From: Pedobacter sp. MC2016-05
GTDB lineage: Bacteria > Bacteroidota > Bacteroidia > Sphingobacteriales > Sphingobacteriaceae
DNA: 64,000 nt
Assembly (NCBI RefSeq): GCF_026239735.1
Contig: NZ_JAPIVT010000016.1
Coordinates: 1-64,000 of the forward strand
Reading direction: 5' to 3'
The translations under genes were made by a program, and so were the position numbers. Shown piece after piece: positions 33,265-42,501 of this stretch (positions are counted from its first letter, which is position 1; each line of letters begins with the position of its first letter). The notes under the pieces are model-generated. The model had not been told where the DNA came from and did no database searches. It was given only the letters and a program-made list of their open reading frames with translations.

Positions 33265-34923
33265 ATGAATATCCCCATCAAGCCCAATTGCATACTTAAA
33301 GTAAGTATCGTCCTGCTCATTTTCTTCACTACGTTAAATAAATCTTTTGCGCAGTCTTCACCTTCATCTGTTGCATATGTAACTGTTAATGAAGGAAAAT
33401 TACAAGGCAGAATTGAAAACGATGTATTTGTTTTTAAAGGTGTGCCTTATGCTGCGCCACCCCTTGGGCCATTACGTTGGAAAGCACCTCAACGGCTAGC
33501 CCACTGGTCTGGCATACGCAAAGCGACAGATTTTAGTGCCCGTCCAGTTCAAAAATCTGGTATCTTATACGAGTTTCGATCAGAAACCATGAGTGAGGAT
33601 TGCCTTTATCTTAATATCTGGTCCACTGCAAGACGTGACGATAAGCCACATCCGGTTTATGTGTTTATTCATGGCGGCTCATTTATTCATGGAGATGGAT
33701 CTCAACCCGCTTATGATGGCGAAAGCATGGCGAAAAAGGGTATTATTTATATTTCCATCAATTACCGATTAGGTGTTTTTGGCTTTTTAGCGCATCCTGA
33801 TTTGGGTAAAGAGAATCAATTTGGTGCATCGGGTAATTATGGCTTGTTAGATCAGGTTGCTGCATTGAAGTGGATAAAGGAAAATATTAGTGCTTTTGGT
33901 GGAGATCCGAAACACATCACTATTGGTGGCGAATCTGTTGGCGCTCAATCTATAAGCGCTCATATGGCCTCGCCGTTATCTAAAGGGTTATTTTCTGCGG
34001 CCATCGCACAAAGCAGTTCTTTACTCGATTCAAGAAGACTAATCAGATCAAAACAAGCATCAGAAAAACTGGGAACTGACTTTGCCCTTTTCACCAAAAG
34101 CACTTCCATTGAAGAAATGAGATCCATTGATGAAAAAACTTTGCTGAAGCTTGCATCTAAAGGAGATCCACGGCGCTTTAAGCCAACGGTTGATGGTTAC
34201 TTTTTACCAAAATTCCCAACGGAGGTTTTCGAAGCTGGTGAACAAGCTAAAGTTCCGTTACTTGTTGGCTGGAATGCTGATGAAGTACCTTCCCTGGCTT
34301 TTTACAGGTTAAAAAGGGCGACACCAGAAAACTTTTATAAGAGAGTGCGAAAAATTTATGGAGAAGATGCAGCCGAGGTACTAAAATATTATCCAGTAAA
34401 AACGAAGAAGGAGGCAAAAATAGCAGGTGCAAAAGTAGGTAGCGATTGGCTTATTAATTTTGGTACCTGGCGGTTGGCAGAACTTCATGCAAAGAGCTCA
34501 GCACCTGTTTATCGATACTTATTTGATCAACCCCACCCTGGTTTAACACCAAAAACCATTAAAGATGGCAACGTTTTTCAGGTGCTGCTTAAGAAAATGA
34601 TTAATAGAGCTATTACAGGTTCTGCTTTTCACGCAGCTGAAATTGAGTATGCTTTAGGGAATTTAGAAGTACAAAAAAATTATGCATGGAAGCCGGCAGA
34701 CTATCAGGTTTCGGAACAAATGCAGGCTTATTTCTCAAATTTTATTCACAATAGTAATCCAAATATAGGAAGCAACAAGGTAACGCTTGTGAATTGGCCG
34801 CAACAAACAGCAGGGGCAAAACAAGAATATCTTCGAATTGGTTTGCCGAGTAAAGTAGAAATAGAACGCGACACCACGAGAGATAGATTTTTGTTATTAC
34901 AGCGAATCAAGTTCGCTGAGTAA
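33265..34923 (+). CDS. Type B carboxylesterase
   Basis: 552 residues from ATG 33265, chosen because the signal peptide (ILKVSIVLLIFFTTLNKSFAQ) starts there; TTG 33229 adds only an odd extension. It is an alpha/beta hydrolase of the type B esterase family. Markers are FVFKGVPYAAPPLGPLRWKAP, SEDCLYLNIW, the oxyanion HGGSF, the nucleophile elbow GGESVGAQS, and the catalytic His in GSAFHAAEIEYALGN. It is exported to the periplasm or outside. The substrate is unknown. A hairpin follows the gene. Confidence 0.93.
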   Translation: MNIPIKPNCILKVSIVLLIFFTTLNKSFAQSSPSSVAYVTVNEGKLQGRIENDVFVFKGVPYAAPPLGPLRWKAPQRLAHWSGIRKATDFSARPVQKSGILYEFRSETMSEDCLYLNIWSTARRDDKPHPVYVFIHGGSFIHGDGSQPAYDGESMAKKGIIYISINYRLGVFGFLAHPDLGKENQFGASGNYGLLDQVAALKWIKENISAFGGDPKHITIGGESVGAQSISAHMASPLSKGLFSAAIAQSSSLLDSRRLIRSKQASEKLGTDFALFTKSTSIEEMRSIDEKTLLKLASKGDPRRFKPTVDGYFLPKFPTEVFEAGEQAKVPLLVGWNADEVPSLAFYRLKRATPENFYKRVRKIYGEDAAEVLKYYPVKTKKEAKIAGAKVGSDWLINFGTWRLAELHAKSSAPVYRYLFDQPHPGLTPKTIKDGNVFQVLLKKMINRAITGSAFHAAEIEYALGNLEVQKNYAWKPADYQVSEQMQAYFSNFIHNSNPNIGSNKVTLVNWPQQTAGAKQEYLRIGLPSKVEIERDTTRDRFLLLQRIKFAE

Positions 34924-34953
34924 ACTTAGAAAACCTCATCCAAAAAAGATGAC

Positions 34954-34989
34954 AAAAAAAAGCCCGCTGGAGATCTTTCGGCGGGCTTT
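34954..34989 (-). terminator. Rho-independent terminator for the minus-strand four-helix gene
   Basis: A 9-bp stem AAAGCCCGC / GCGGGCTTT (34959-34967 and 34981-34989). The A run at 34954-34961 reads as a T run on the minus strand, so it terminates the 35001-35462 gene and may also help end the esterase transcript. Confidence 0.85.
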
Positions 34990-35000
34990 CAGGTTAAATT

Positions 35001-35462
35001 TTATAATGCTTTATGTGCATCTCTTAATGCTTTAATCGCATCATGGCTAATATTAATTCCATCTTGTTGTTTTAACAAAACAGTTCTTACATTTTCGCCC
35101 AATTCGTTTTCTTGAAGTGCATCTCTGTAAGCTTTTTTGATTGCATCTTCACCTCTTTCGCATTCTGCTAAAATGCTATGGCGATCATCACCACCAAAAC
35201 TTGCTTTGATATCGATCCAAGCTCTGTGCAATGTACCTAATATCGTGTTTCCAGTATCTGGATCTTCGTTATTCCTACCCACAAGACCTGCAAGTTCGGT
35301 CACGTTGTCTCTACTGTCTGAAGAAAGTTTCTCAAAAGTCGCTTTTAAATCGATGTTCTCATCGCTTAAATCTTTCGATGCTTTATCAAAACCATCTGCT
35401 CTGTCGTTGTTAATTTGAATAAGGTCATTTAATACCTCAACTGTTTTTTCTTGATTTTCCAT
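35001..35462 (-). CDS. PA2169 family four-helix-bundle protein (DUF2383)
   Basis: 153 residues of helical, charged sequence. It starts VEVLNDLIQINNDRADGFDKAS, has GNTILGTLHRAWIDIKASFGG in the middle and ILAECERGEDAIKKAYRDAL later, which are hallmarks of the DUF2383/PA2169 family. The fold is a ferritin-like bundle. Members are abundant under stress but have no defined reaction. It is monocistronic, with its own terminator. Confidence 0.93.
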   Translation of the reverse strand: MENQEKTVEVLNDLIQINNDRADGFDKASKDLSDENIDLKATFEKLSSDSRDNVTELAGLVGRNNEDPDTGNTILGTLHRAWIDIKASFGGDDRHSILAECERGEDAIKKAYRDALQENELGENVRTVLLKQQDGINISHDAIKALRDAHKAL

Positions 35463-35674
35463 AGTAAATTATGATTCTATAATTGGTAGATGGATTTACA
35501 ACAACATCGTTCATTTAATGTTTTATTAATTGAAAAATACTTCCATACTTTTAAACCGTGAGATGTAAATCTTAAATCCTTCGATCATTTATCCATTAGG
35601 TTTTATAAAACACTTTCTGCTGACAAACATAAAGTTTAGAGAACCGTTACTTCTGTATAATAATAACAAATAAT

Positions 35675-36427
35675 ATGGCAAGTCTAAAAAACAAGGTGGC
35701 TTTGGTATCAGGCGCCGGCTCAGGAATTGGCAGAGCAATTGCCATTACCTATGCACAAGAAGGTGCGAAAGTTGTGGTGGCTGATATCAATGAAGAACAT
35801 GCAGTTGAAACAGTCAAATTAATTACAGACACTGGCGGCGAAGCAATTGCAGTAAAAGCAGATTCTTCCAAAGCTGAAGAAAACAAAAGGCTGATAGATG
35901 AGGTCGTTCAAAGGTATGGTCGCCTGGATATTGCGTGTAACAATGCAGGCATGGGCGGACCAGCTAAACCAACAGCTGAATACGAGCCAGAGGAATGGGA
36001 TCGGGTAATTGATCTTAATTTAAATGGTGTATTTTATGCCTGTAAATATCAACTGGCTCAAATGGAAAAGAATGGAGGTGGTTCCATTGTTAATATCGCT
36101 TCCATTCACGGACAGGTAGCTGCACCAAATAGTCCAGCTTACACGGCTTCCAAACATGCTGTAGTAGGTTTAACTAAAAATATTGCAGTAGAATATGCCC
36201 AGAAAAACATTCGATGTAACGCTGTAGGCCCTGGCTATATCGAAACCCCTTTACTTACTGCAAATTTGAATGAAGAAGGCTTAAAAGCGATAGCTGCAAA
36301 AAGTGCCATTAATAGATTGGGAACCGTTCAGGAAGTCGCTGATTTAGTTGCATTTTTAAGTTCTGATAAATCATCATTTACAACAGGTGCATACATTATT
36401 ACTGATGGTGGATACACCGCAGTATAA
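35675..36427 (+). CDS. SDR family oxidoreductase
   Basis: 250 residues, a classical short-chain dehydrogenase. The cofactor site is ALVSGAGSGIGRAIAI, with VVADI at the end of strand 2 (an Asp that favours NAD). NNAG is in ACNNAGMGGP, the catalytic Ser is in VNIASIHG and the YxxxK pair in YTASKHAV, followed by RCNAVGPGYIETPL. The C-terminus ends ITDGGYTAV. It resembles glucose 1-dehydrogenase-like and 3-oxoacyl reductase-like enzymes; the substrate is not predictable. It is monocistronic. Confidence 0.95.
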   Translation: MASLKNKVALVSGAGSGIGRAIAITYAQEGAKVVVADINEEHAVETVKLITDTGGEAIAVKADSSKAEENKRLIDEVVQRYGRLDIACNNAGMGGPAKPTAEYEPEEWDRVIDLNLNGVFYACKYQLAQMEKNGGGSIVNIASIHGQVAAPNSPAYTASKHAVVGLTKNIAVEYAQKNIRCNAVGPGYIETPLLTANLNEEGLKAIAAKSAINRLGTVQEVADLVAFLSSDKSSFTTGAYIITDGGYTAV

Positions 36428-36446
36428 ATTGATATCAACCTACAGC

Positions 36447-36482
36447 AAAAGATCAGGACACCCCAAGCCTGATCTTTTTTTT
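36447..36482 (+). terminator. Rho-independent terminator
   Basis: A perfect 11-bp stem AAAAGATCAGG / CCTGATCTTTT with a loop of 10 bases and a run of T, just after the SDR gene. Confidence 0.92.
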
Positions 36483-36586
36483 GTGAAAATAGCTTACTAT
36501 ATATACCGGCTAGTGGAGTTTTTAAATATTTGCAAACCAATTAGTTATTGCTCTGTTAATCATAATAGGAAACTAAATACATACCT

Positions 36587-37819
36587 ATGAGATTCACAAT
36601 TAACTCCATTTTTATAGGATTTTTCCTATTGATCTTATCTAGTTGCTCGAAAAATGAAAATTTAAAAGAAGTTGACCCTGGTATTAGCGATGGGCCAGGT
36701 GTTGAAACTACTGCTCCAAATACCAGTTACTCTCCTGCTTTTGCAGGCCAAACCAGAGTAAGAGCTGTGCGGACAACAGTTGCATTTCAAGGTACGGCTA
36801 TTAGTACAGGATTGAATGCACCTTGGGGAGTGGCATCACTTCCTGACGGCAGATTGTTAATAACCCAAAAGGCTGGAACAATGCGCATCGCAACTACAAC
36901 TGGTACGCTTAGTGGCCCCATCACGGGTATACCAGCAGTTAATCCAGCTGGGCAAGGTGGATTGCTTGGTTTATGTATCGATCCTCAATTTGCCAGCAAC
37001 AGAATGGTATACTGGGTATTTTCAGAAAATGTTACCGGTGGCACACAAACATCGGTTGCAAAAGGAAGTTTGGCACAGAATGAACTGTCAATAGAAAACG
37101 CAACAGTAATTTATCGGGCTGGGCCAGCCTATAATGGAACTCTTCATTATGGCGGCAGAATCCTTTTCGATAAAACAGGGAATTTGATTGTAAGTACGGG
37201 TGAACGGTCAGACCTGGCAACAAGACCACTTGCACAGTCTGTAACTGCAGGACTTGGTAAAATTATCCGTATTAATACTAGTGGGCAACCTGCATCTGCA
37301 AACCCGACATTTTCTAATAGTGCAGCATTGCCAGAGCTGTACAGCATTGGACATAGAAATCCTCAAGGGTTGGCCCTTCATCCGACTACCGGAGAAATTT
37401 GGCAAAGCGAACATGGCCCGCGTGGTGGTGATGAAATTAATAGGCTGCAAGCTGGACGAAATTACGGCTGGCCAACAATTACTTATGGAATAGAATACAG
37501 TGGAGCCGCTATTGGCGGTGCCATACAACAGCAAAATGGCCTGGAACAACCCACCTATTATTGGGATCCAGTTATTTCTCCAAGCGGTATGGTTTTTTAT
37601 ACTGGCAATAGAATTGCTGAATGGCAAAATAATTTGTTCATTGCTGCCCTAAGCGGTACGCATATCGTCCGTCTAGTCATCGAAAATAATAGGGTAATTG
37701 GCGAAGAGCGATTGCTGGCAAGCGAGAATCAAAGGTTTAGGGATATTACGCAGGGTAGCGATAATTGTTTATATGCAATAACTGACGGTGGAAGATTGTA
37801 TCGCATAGATAAATCTTAA
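36587..37819 (+). CDS. PQQ-dependent soluble sugar dehydrogenase-like lipoprotein
   Basis: 410 residues with a lipoprotein signal (FFLLILSSC). The body is a six-bladed propeller of the GdhB/YliI aldose dehydrogenase family. Markers are LNAPWGVASLPDGRLLITQKAG, QGGLLGLCIDPQF, LHYGGRILFDKTGNLIVSTG (active His), SIGHRNPQGLALHP, WQSEHGPRGGDEIN and YGWP. It would oxidise sugars in the periplasm using PQQ taken from outside. No PQQ synthesis genes are present in the window. It is monocistronic, with a terminator downstream. Confidence 0.93.
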   Translation: MRFTINSIFIGFFLLILSSCSKNENLKEVDPGISDGPGVETTAPNTSYSPAFAGQTRVRAVRTTVAFQGTAISTGLNAPWGVASLPDGRLLITQKAGTMRIATTTGTLSGPITGIPAVNPAGQGGLLGLCIDPQFASNRMVYWVFSENVTGGTQTSVAKGSLAQNELSIENATVIYRAGPAYNGTLHYGGRILFDKTGNLIVSTGERSDLATRPLAQSVTAGLGKIIRINTSGQPASANPTFSNSAALPELYSIGHRNPQGLALHPTTGEIWQSEHGPRGGDEINRLQAGRNYGWPTITYGIEYSGAAIGGAIQQQNGLEQPTYYWDPVISPSGMVFYTGNRIAEWQNNLFIAALSGTHIVRLVIENNRVIGEERLLASENQRFRDITQGSDNCLYAITDGGRLYRIDKS

Positions 37820-37848
37820 TATCAAAAAATACGAAAACTTATTTATTC

Positions 37849-37886
37849 GGTGCAGCAGAAAATATTCAGGTGCACCTTTTTTTTTT
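37849..37886 (+). terminator. Rho-independent terminator
   Basis: A 6-bp stem GGTGCA / TGCACC with a 16-base loop, followed by ten T. It lies about 30 bases after the sugar dehydrogenase gene. Confidence 0.7.
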
Positions 37887-38060
37887 GCGACAAAGCTTTG
37901 GATCTTAGATGAAATTCAGATACAACAGTGAAAATTCTCAAAAACAGCCTAAAATGTAGCTAAATAACTGGCTATCAATAAAATATATTATTAAATATTT
38001 GGGGAAAAAAAGTCAATTTGCTATATTCACGATAATTAACAGCAACTAAATCAGATCATT

Positions 38061-38234
38061 ATGAAAAATTTCCTATTTTTCCTATTTTCTTCTCTGGTAT
38101 CTGCTGCTGCAGTATTCGTTTCACAAAAGATTTCAGATTTTGAGTTGGGAATTAGTACAGTAATTTGTATTTGGACTCTATTTGCCTGGAGCCTGATTAA
38201 TAAAGCTAGCCAGGGCACCGATAGCCATAGCTAA
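38061..38234 (+). CDS. 57-residue two-helix membrane protein
   Basis: ATG 38061 to TAA 38232-38234, uninterrupted. The product begins MKNFLFFLFSSLVSAAAVF, which is hydrophobic, then has a short polar stretch and a second helix, STVICIWTLFAWSLI, with a polar tail ending DSHS. No family was recognised. It is isolated between two terminators and a convergent gene, so it would be its own transcript. Confidence 0.55.
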   Translation: MKNFLFFLFSSLVSAAAVFVSQKISDFELGISTVICIWTLFAWSLINKASQGTDSHS

Positions 38235-38279
38235 CTTTTATTATCTTACTACTAAAGTTGTAAAAGTGGAAGATTAAAT

Positions 38280-38465
38280 TTAGTCTTCAGGGTTTCCGGC
38301 TGCATTGCCAGCTAAATCTCCAGCTACATCTTCATCCTCATCCATCTCGCCTGTTAGCCCCTCCTGAACATCGTTGTCTTCGTTTGTCTCTTGCTTATAG
38401 CCTGTTTCTTTATGCTGATCATCCTGATCATCATTCTGAATTTTGTGTTTTGGATCCGTATTCAT
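38280..38465 (-). CDS. Small highly acidic hydrophilic protein
   Basis: 61 residues, almost all polar and acidic (NDDQDDQHKETGYKQETNED and GEMDEDEDVAGDLAGN). It is predicted to be disordered and has no hydrophobic core. It recalls the acidic protein at 10080-10280 in size and composition. It ends close to the small membrane protein gene on the other strand. Function unknown; possibly a stress-related hydrophilic protein. Confidence 0.6.
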   Translation of the reverse strand: MNTDPKHKIQNDDQDDQHKETGYKQETNEDNDVQEGLTGEMDEDEDVAGDLAGNAAGNPED

Positions 38466-38664
38466 AACAAATTAGATTTTTAACAAAACAACAGTGTCTA
38501 GAAGAATAAGGTTTTCAAAAATTAAAATCGAAAGAATATAATTAAATAAATCACAGGTAATCAAGCACATCCTTATCAAAATGTTAAAAACCCGATGATG
38601 TTGAAAAAATCAATCAAACAAATGTTAAGGTAAGTCCTTTAACTGTTATCTAAAAACGAATAAT

Positions 38665-38895
38665 ATGCAAAAGACAACTACTCCACCAAACGATCTTCAA
38701 CAGTTTATTGAAAAATTTCAGCCAAGTAAGTTTAAGTTATTGAGCAGAGGGATAGAAATAAGAGGCAATAACGATGTTTACAGAAGTATTACCGCAGCTA
38801 AAGAATTGATAGAACAAATGAAACTAAGATTAACCGTTAAACATTCTGCAGAGATGGCCATGTACGGTGGCTTCGAAGTAGTACATGCTGCATAG
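38665..38895 (+). CDS. Small hypothetical protein
   Basis: 76 residues, cytosolic. It has a helical first half (DLQQFIEKFQPSKFKLL), a short strand pair (IEIRGNNDVYRSI) and a helix AAKELIEQMKLRLTV. The C-terminus is MAMYGGFEVVHAA. No family was recognised. A hairpin follows directly. Confidence 0.6.
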   Translation: MQKTTTPPNDLQQFIEKFQPSKFKLLSRGIEIRGNNDVYRSITAAKELIEQMKLRLTVKHSAEMAMYGGFEVVHAA

Positions 38896-38899
38896 ATTT

Positions 38900-38935
38900 T
38901 ATATCCCCAAATGCAATTATGTTTTTGGGGATATA
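38900..38935. terminator. Hairpin terminator between convergent genes
   Basis: A 12-bp stem TATATCCCCAAA / TTTGGGGATATA with a 12-base loop. T-rich flanks on both sides suggest weak bidirectional termination. Confidence 0.6.
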
Positions 38936-38997
38936 TTATATTATAGGTAAAAAGGTAATTTTAAAATTGACTCATCCCAACCTGCCCTGATATTCTC

Positions 38998-39708
38998 TTA
39001 GTAATATGATATTTTTCGAATTTTAGTTTCAATAACTACATTGCTTTTATCGTAGGTGACACATTTAATCATGTCGCCATTTTTGTCATATTGATAAACT
39101 AGTCTGCCATTGGGCACTTTTTCTTCAGGATAGTAGTAAACCAAGGTTTCGACATTGTCCTTTTTCGCATCGTAATTGTATTTTTTTCTCAAGTACCACT
39201 CACCGTTCTGCTGATACTCTACTTCCTCGGCTATTTTATGGAAACTATTATACTTAAATTTCTTTTTGACATTACTGACTTTATCAAATTCTTCAACTTT
39301 ATTTCCTGAGGCTTCATACTTAAAGTCGATTTCAGAAACAATCTTTCCAGAATTGTATTTAATAGTTTTTATTACGCGTTTCTTATCATCAAATCTCTCA
39401 ATGAATTCCCACCCTTTGTCGTCGTTTTTTTCGCTCGCCCGCCAAGGTTCAGTGCTTTTAAATTTACCATTCTCGTACATCTTGGTTTCCTTTGGCGCTC
39501 CGTTTTTGTAAAACGTTGTAGCTGTAGTAAACTGTCTTTTACCCAGCGTTGTTAAGGCTTCTATGCTAGTACTTACTTCCTTCACATTTTCTTTTACGCC
39601 AAAAAAGTCCTGAAGTTCCTTTTTTTCGGCTGGAGTAAGTTTAGGCCCTTCCTGGGCATTGCAAGAGGTAAGTAGATGTAAGGCAATAATCAAAATATAG
39701 TTTTTCAT
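38998..39708 (-). CDS. Lipoprotein with YwqK/MORN-like repeats
   Basis: 236 residues with a lipoprotein signal (IIALHLLTSC). The body has repeated short units of the type ENGKFKSTEPW, YNSGKIVSEIDFKYEASGNK and YDKNGDMIKCVTYD, resembling MORN/YwqK-type beta-hairpin repeats. Such proteins are sometimes annotated as antitoxins, with little evidence. It is the last gene of a three-gene minus-strand unit (with 39750 and 40865) that begins with the direct-repeat element at 41646-41675. Confidence 0.7.
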   Translation of the reverse strand: MKNYILIIALHLLTSCNAQEGPKLTPAEKKELQDFFGVKENVKEVSTSIEALTTLGKRQFTTATTFYKNGAPKETKMYENGKFKSTEPWRASEKNDDKGWEFIERFDDKKRVIKTIKYNSGKIVSEIDFKYEASGNKVEEFDKVSNVKKKFKYNSFHKIAEEVEYQQNGEWYLRKKYNYDAKKDNVETLVYYYPEEKVPNGRLVYQYDKNGDMIKCVTYDKSNVVIETKIRKISYY

Positions 39709-39749
39709 CTGTTGTAAATGAATTCGGCTCTTATAATTTCTGCAGCATC

Positions 39750-40871
39750 CTATTCCGCAAACATATAGGTATTATCCACCCTGTGTTCGGGATCTATATT
39801 AATGCCTTTGTAAAAAACCGCTTCATGCTGCAAGCCTGCATCAATGCTATACATTACCCCGTTTTGGCAAGTATAGTAATAGTTGTTATTGGCAAGATAA
39901 AGGATGCCATAAGCTTCGTTAGACAGTTTTTTACGAGCTACAATTTTGCCATCGTCATCTAACTTTAATAACTCTTTTCGGGTGCTCACCATCACGCCAT
40001 CATCACATTTGGCCACACTAAGCAATGCATTGTCATCTTTATACAATTCGGTTTTCCAAAGCAACTCCCCCTTTTCTTTATCTACGGCAAATAAGGTGGA
40101 GCCGCCAAAATACAGGGCTTTGTCTGTAATAAGCATGTTGTGGGTAGAACTTTGCGAAGTATTGTCTGCTTTATAATCCCAAATAGAATTATATTCAGGT
40201 GTAAAGGATGATAACAAATTGTTCTGACTAAGTGTAAAAATATTACCACCATCGATCACCATTTCATTGGTAACAGGTTCGTTTTCATCATAATTAACAG
40301 AGGAAACTTTTTTGCCAGTTTTGATATCAATCGCAATCATACTTCCGTTTAAGCTGACCATTACCAGGTTTTGTAACACTTTAGGACTCGAATAAATGAT
40401 GTTGGGATTGTAATAAATCCAATTCACTTTTTTAGTCGCTATGTTTATCGATTTTATTTCACCGTGGCTGTTGGCAAAAATAAGATTGCCGTTTACCAAT
40501 AATGGGTATTGGTAAAACAATCGAAATGCTACCTCATTGAAATCAAAATTATAGAGCTTTGCCTCTGGCCCATCAGTATCTTTTATTTCCCACACCTTAT
40601 TGCCCGTTTTTTTATCGTGTTGTATAATTGAGCCATCGATATAAGCTTTGGTCAAATGTTTTTCGTCAACGGTAAAAAAGTTAACCTCATCATTTTCTGC
40701 CTTATTAAACGCTTCAACATGCCACAACAACTTCTTGTCTGCCAGGTTAAATGCATATACATCATTTGCGCTGGTGGTTAAATACAGGGTTTTCTTGGCT
40801 TGATCTTGCTCTTTTTTAGTGCAAGAAAGCAGTGACAAAATCAGCAAAGAAAGGATTGAAAATCTTACCAT
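39750..40871 (-). CDS. PQQ-like beta-propeller lipoprotein
   Basis: 373 residues with a lipobox (LSLLSC then TKKEQD). The body has blade repeats: DVYAFNLADKKLLWHVEAFN, HDKKTGNKVWEIKDTDGPEA, SINIATKKVNWIYYNPN, AIDIKTGKKVSSVNYDE and FAVDKEKGELLWKTELYK. This is the pattern of the PQQ/BamB-type repeat. It lacks the catalytic residues of PQQ enzymes and is likely a binding scaffold. Its start overlaps the end of the upstream gene by seven bases, so they are coupled. Confidence 0.85.
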   Translation of the reverse strand: MVRFSILSLLILSLLSCTKKEQDQAKKTLYLTTSANDVYAFNLADKKLLWHVEAFNKAENDEVNFFTVDEKHLTKAYIDGSIIQHDKKTGNKVWEIKDTDGPEAKLYNFDFNEVAFRLFYQYPLLVNGNLIFANSHGEIKSINIATKKVNWIYYNPNIIYSSPKVLQNLVMVSLNGSMIAIDIKTGKKVSSVNYDENEPVTNEMVIDGGNIFTLSQNNLLSSFTPEYNSIWDYKADNTSQSSTHNMLITDKALYFGGSTLFAVDKEKGELLWKTELYKDDNALLSVAKCDDGVMVSTRKELLKLDDDGKIVARKKLSNEAYGILYLANNNYYYTCQNGVMYSIDAGLQHEAVFYKGINIDPEHRVDNTYMFAE

Positions 40872-41599
40872 GGTTTTTTATTTAATACATAATCATATGG
40901 AATGATTTGGCTAAAATCGGCCAGGTGCCAGGTTGTAGCGTCTGATTGATACTTTACAAAATCATAAATTACATTTAAAGGCGCCTGAATATTACCCAGG
41001 TTTCCATGCTCTTTATTAAATGCCGAAACCATTGCCGTTACTCTGGCTATTTCTGTATCTCCATCCAGTTTTTGTAAAGGGGCAGCATAACAGGCTCCAA
41101 TTTTTATATGGGCTTTATATTTTAAAAGCAAGCTTGTCACTTCATTCTGATAATTTCTAACAATTGCCTGTTGTGCTTCATCGTCACTTGGTTTATCCTG
41201 GTCAATTTTGAGCTTAGAGAAATCTCGCTTTTTATATCTATTGATATCCTCCAATACACTCTCAGGAATGAAATCCTTATTTTTGATGGCATTCGTCCAC
41301 ATCGTTGTATCTACAGGACTTTGAGGTGCCTCTATCAACACATCTACCATATTCGGCCTTGTATTTGTTTCGGCCTGCATACGCTTCATACTTTCGTAAT
41401 TAGCCCAATCTTCTTTGCTATAGGTTAAATATTGCTGTACCTTATACATCGGACTTTCTAAACTATCTTTGTACATATATTCTATCCCAATAATGATAAT
41501 AACTAGACCTATGATAGATAGGCCAACAATTTTCAATATTTTTTTTGATTTCGATTTTCTTCCAGGAACTGATTGCATTTTTTTAGTCGCTAAGTTCAA
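40865..41599 (-). CDS. Membrane-anchored hypothetical protein, first gene of unit
   Basis: 244 residues (or 237 from the second Met, 41578). A basic N-terminus is followed by one membrane helix at about 21-41 (ILKIVGLSIIGLVIIIIGIE). The rest is a periplasmic helical domain of about 200 residues with SKEDWANYESMKRMQAE and WHLADFSQIIPYDYVLNKKPW. No family was recognised. The direct-repeat element lies 47-76 bases upstream of the ATG. The 3' end overlaps the propeller lipoprotein gene. Confidence 0.75.
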   Translation of the reverse strand: MNLATKKMQSVPGRKSKSKKILKIVGLSIIGLVIIIIGIEYMYKDSLESPMYKVQQYLTYSKEDWANYESMKRMQAETNTRPNMVDVLIEAPQSPVDTTMWTNAIKNKDFIPESVLEDINRYKKRDFSKLKIDQDKPSDDEAQQAIVRNYQNEVTSLLLKYKAHIKIGACYAAPLQKLDGDTEIARVTAMVSAFNKEHGNLGNIQAPLNVIYDFVKYQSDATTWHLADFSQIIPYDYVLNKKPW

Positions 41600-41645
41600 T
41601 ATAACTCTAAAAATAAAGTTTCAGCATTAAAGTATTTTAGCTGAT

Positions 41646-41675
41646 GTGAATTCGCTGGAGTTGAATGATAATTCG
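41646..41675 (-). promoter_or_regulatory. Direct-repeat element, copy A
   Basis: Half-sites GTGAATTCG (41646-41654) and GATAATTCG (41667-41675) lie 21 bp apart with the spacer CTGGAGTTGAAT. Both are followed by CTGG. The element stands upstream of the minus-strand unit starting at 41599. It is the most divergent of the five full copies. Confidence 0.6.
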
Positions 41676-41738
41676 CTGGCTTTTTACTGTTTTTCGGAAA
41701 GAAACTAATGCATCGATGCATGAACTGAAAAGAACTGG

Positions 41739-42491
41739 TTAAGGTTTGCTTTTAAATATCTCACAACCTTTGTAAACCTTTTTTGCAATCACTTTTCCAT
41801 CATGATCCCAAGTACTTTCTGTGCCACAGGGAAAGGTTTCGCAATCATCGCATGCCGCATTGTACGAATACTCTTTAACCAATGCCCCTTTGTCAAATTC
41901 TAAAGCATGCATAAAATACGGCGTAAAATCGCAAGTGCTATTTGGTGATTGAAAATAACGCTTTGTCCAGCTGGAGATCTTATTACCCGTATCATCGAAT
42001 GCTTGATAACTTAATGGTTTCCAGCAAGAACTGATGGATTTAAGAATGGTGATAGACTGTATTTTATCAAATGAACTATATTCCTTCACTGTTTTTATGT
42101 TATCCTGCTCTTCAGTTTTGGTGTAAGGCATTTTTATGGCACGTGGCAAAAGCCAGGGATTTGATATGGTCGGAGCGTCTTCGCCAACAAAATAGGCTTT
42201 ATCTTCCTCCCACTGGATATCGGTGATCGTCCACATGATAGCTACAGATGCACTGTTAATTACCTGATGTTTTATCTCATCGTATAAGTAAACCTTGCCT
42301 GAAGCATCGCCAGAGCCGCCAGGCATCTTGAATAAAAAACGTTCGTAAAAGTATTTGGAGGCATAAACAGAATACTGCCTATCCGGACTGAAAGTTTTAT
42401 AATATTTACCGCTGGTGGAAAACATCAGAACAACGGCTACAATAAAACAGAGCAAGGAAACCGCTAATGTTACAATGATCTTTTTATGCAT
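41739..42491 (-). CDS. Membrane-anchored hypothetical protein
   Basis: 250 residues. One N-terminal helix (IIVTLAVSLLCFIVAVVLMF) anchors a periplasmic domain of beta-rich sequence. Features are PDRQYSVYASKYFYERF and the Cys-rich stretch YNAACDDCETFPCG near the C-terminus, which may form disulfides. No family was recognised. It is the last gene of a seven-gene unit headed by the broken gene at 45813-46793 and its repeat element. Confidence 0.7.
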   Translation of the reverse strand: MHKKIIVTLAVSLLCFIVAVVLMFSTSGKYYKTFSPDRQYSVYASKYFYERFLFKMPGGSGDASGKVYLYDEIKHQVINSASVAIMWTITDIQWEEDKAYFVGEDAPTISNPWLLPRAIKMPYTKTEEQDNIKTVKEYSSFDKIQSITILKSISSCWKPLSYQAFDDTGNKISSWTKRYFQSPNSTCDFTPYFMHALEFDKGALVKEYSYNAACDDCETFPCGTESTWDHDGKVIAKKVYKGCEIFKSKP

Positions 42492-42501
42492 TGGATCTCG
42501 A

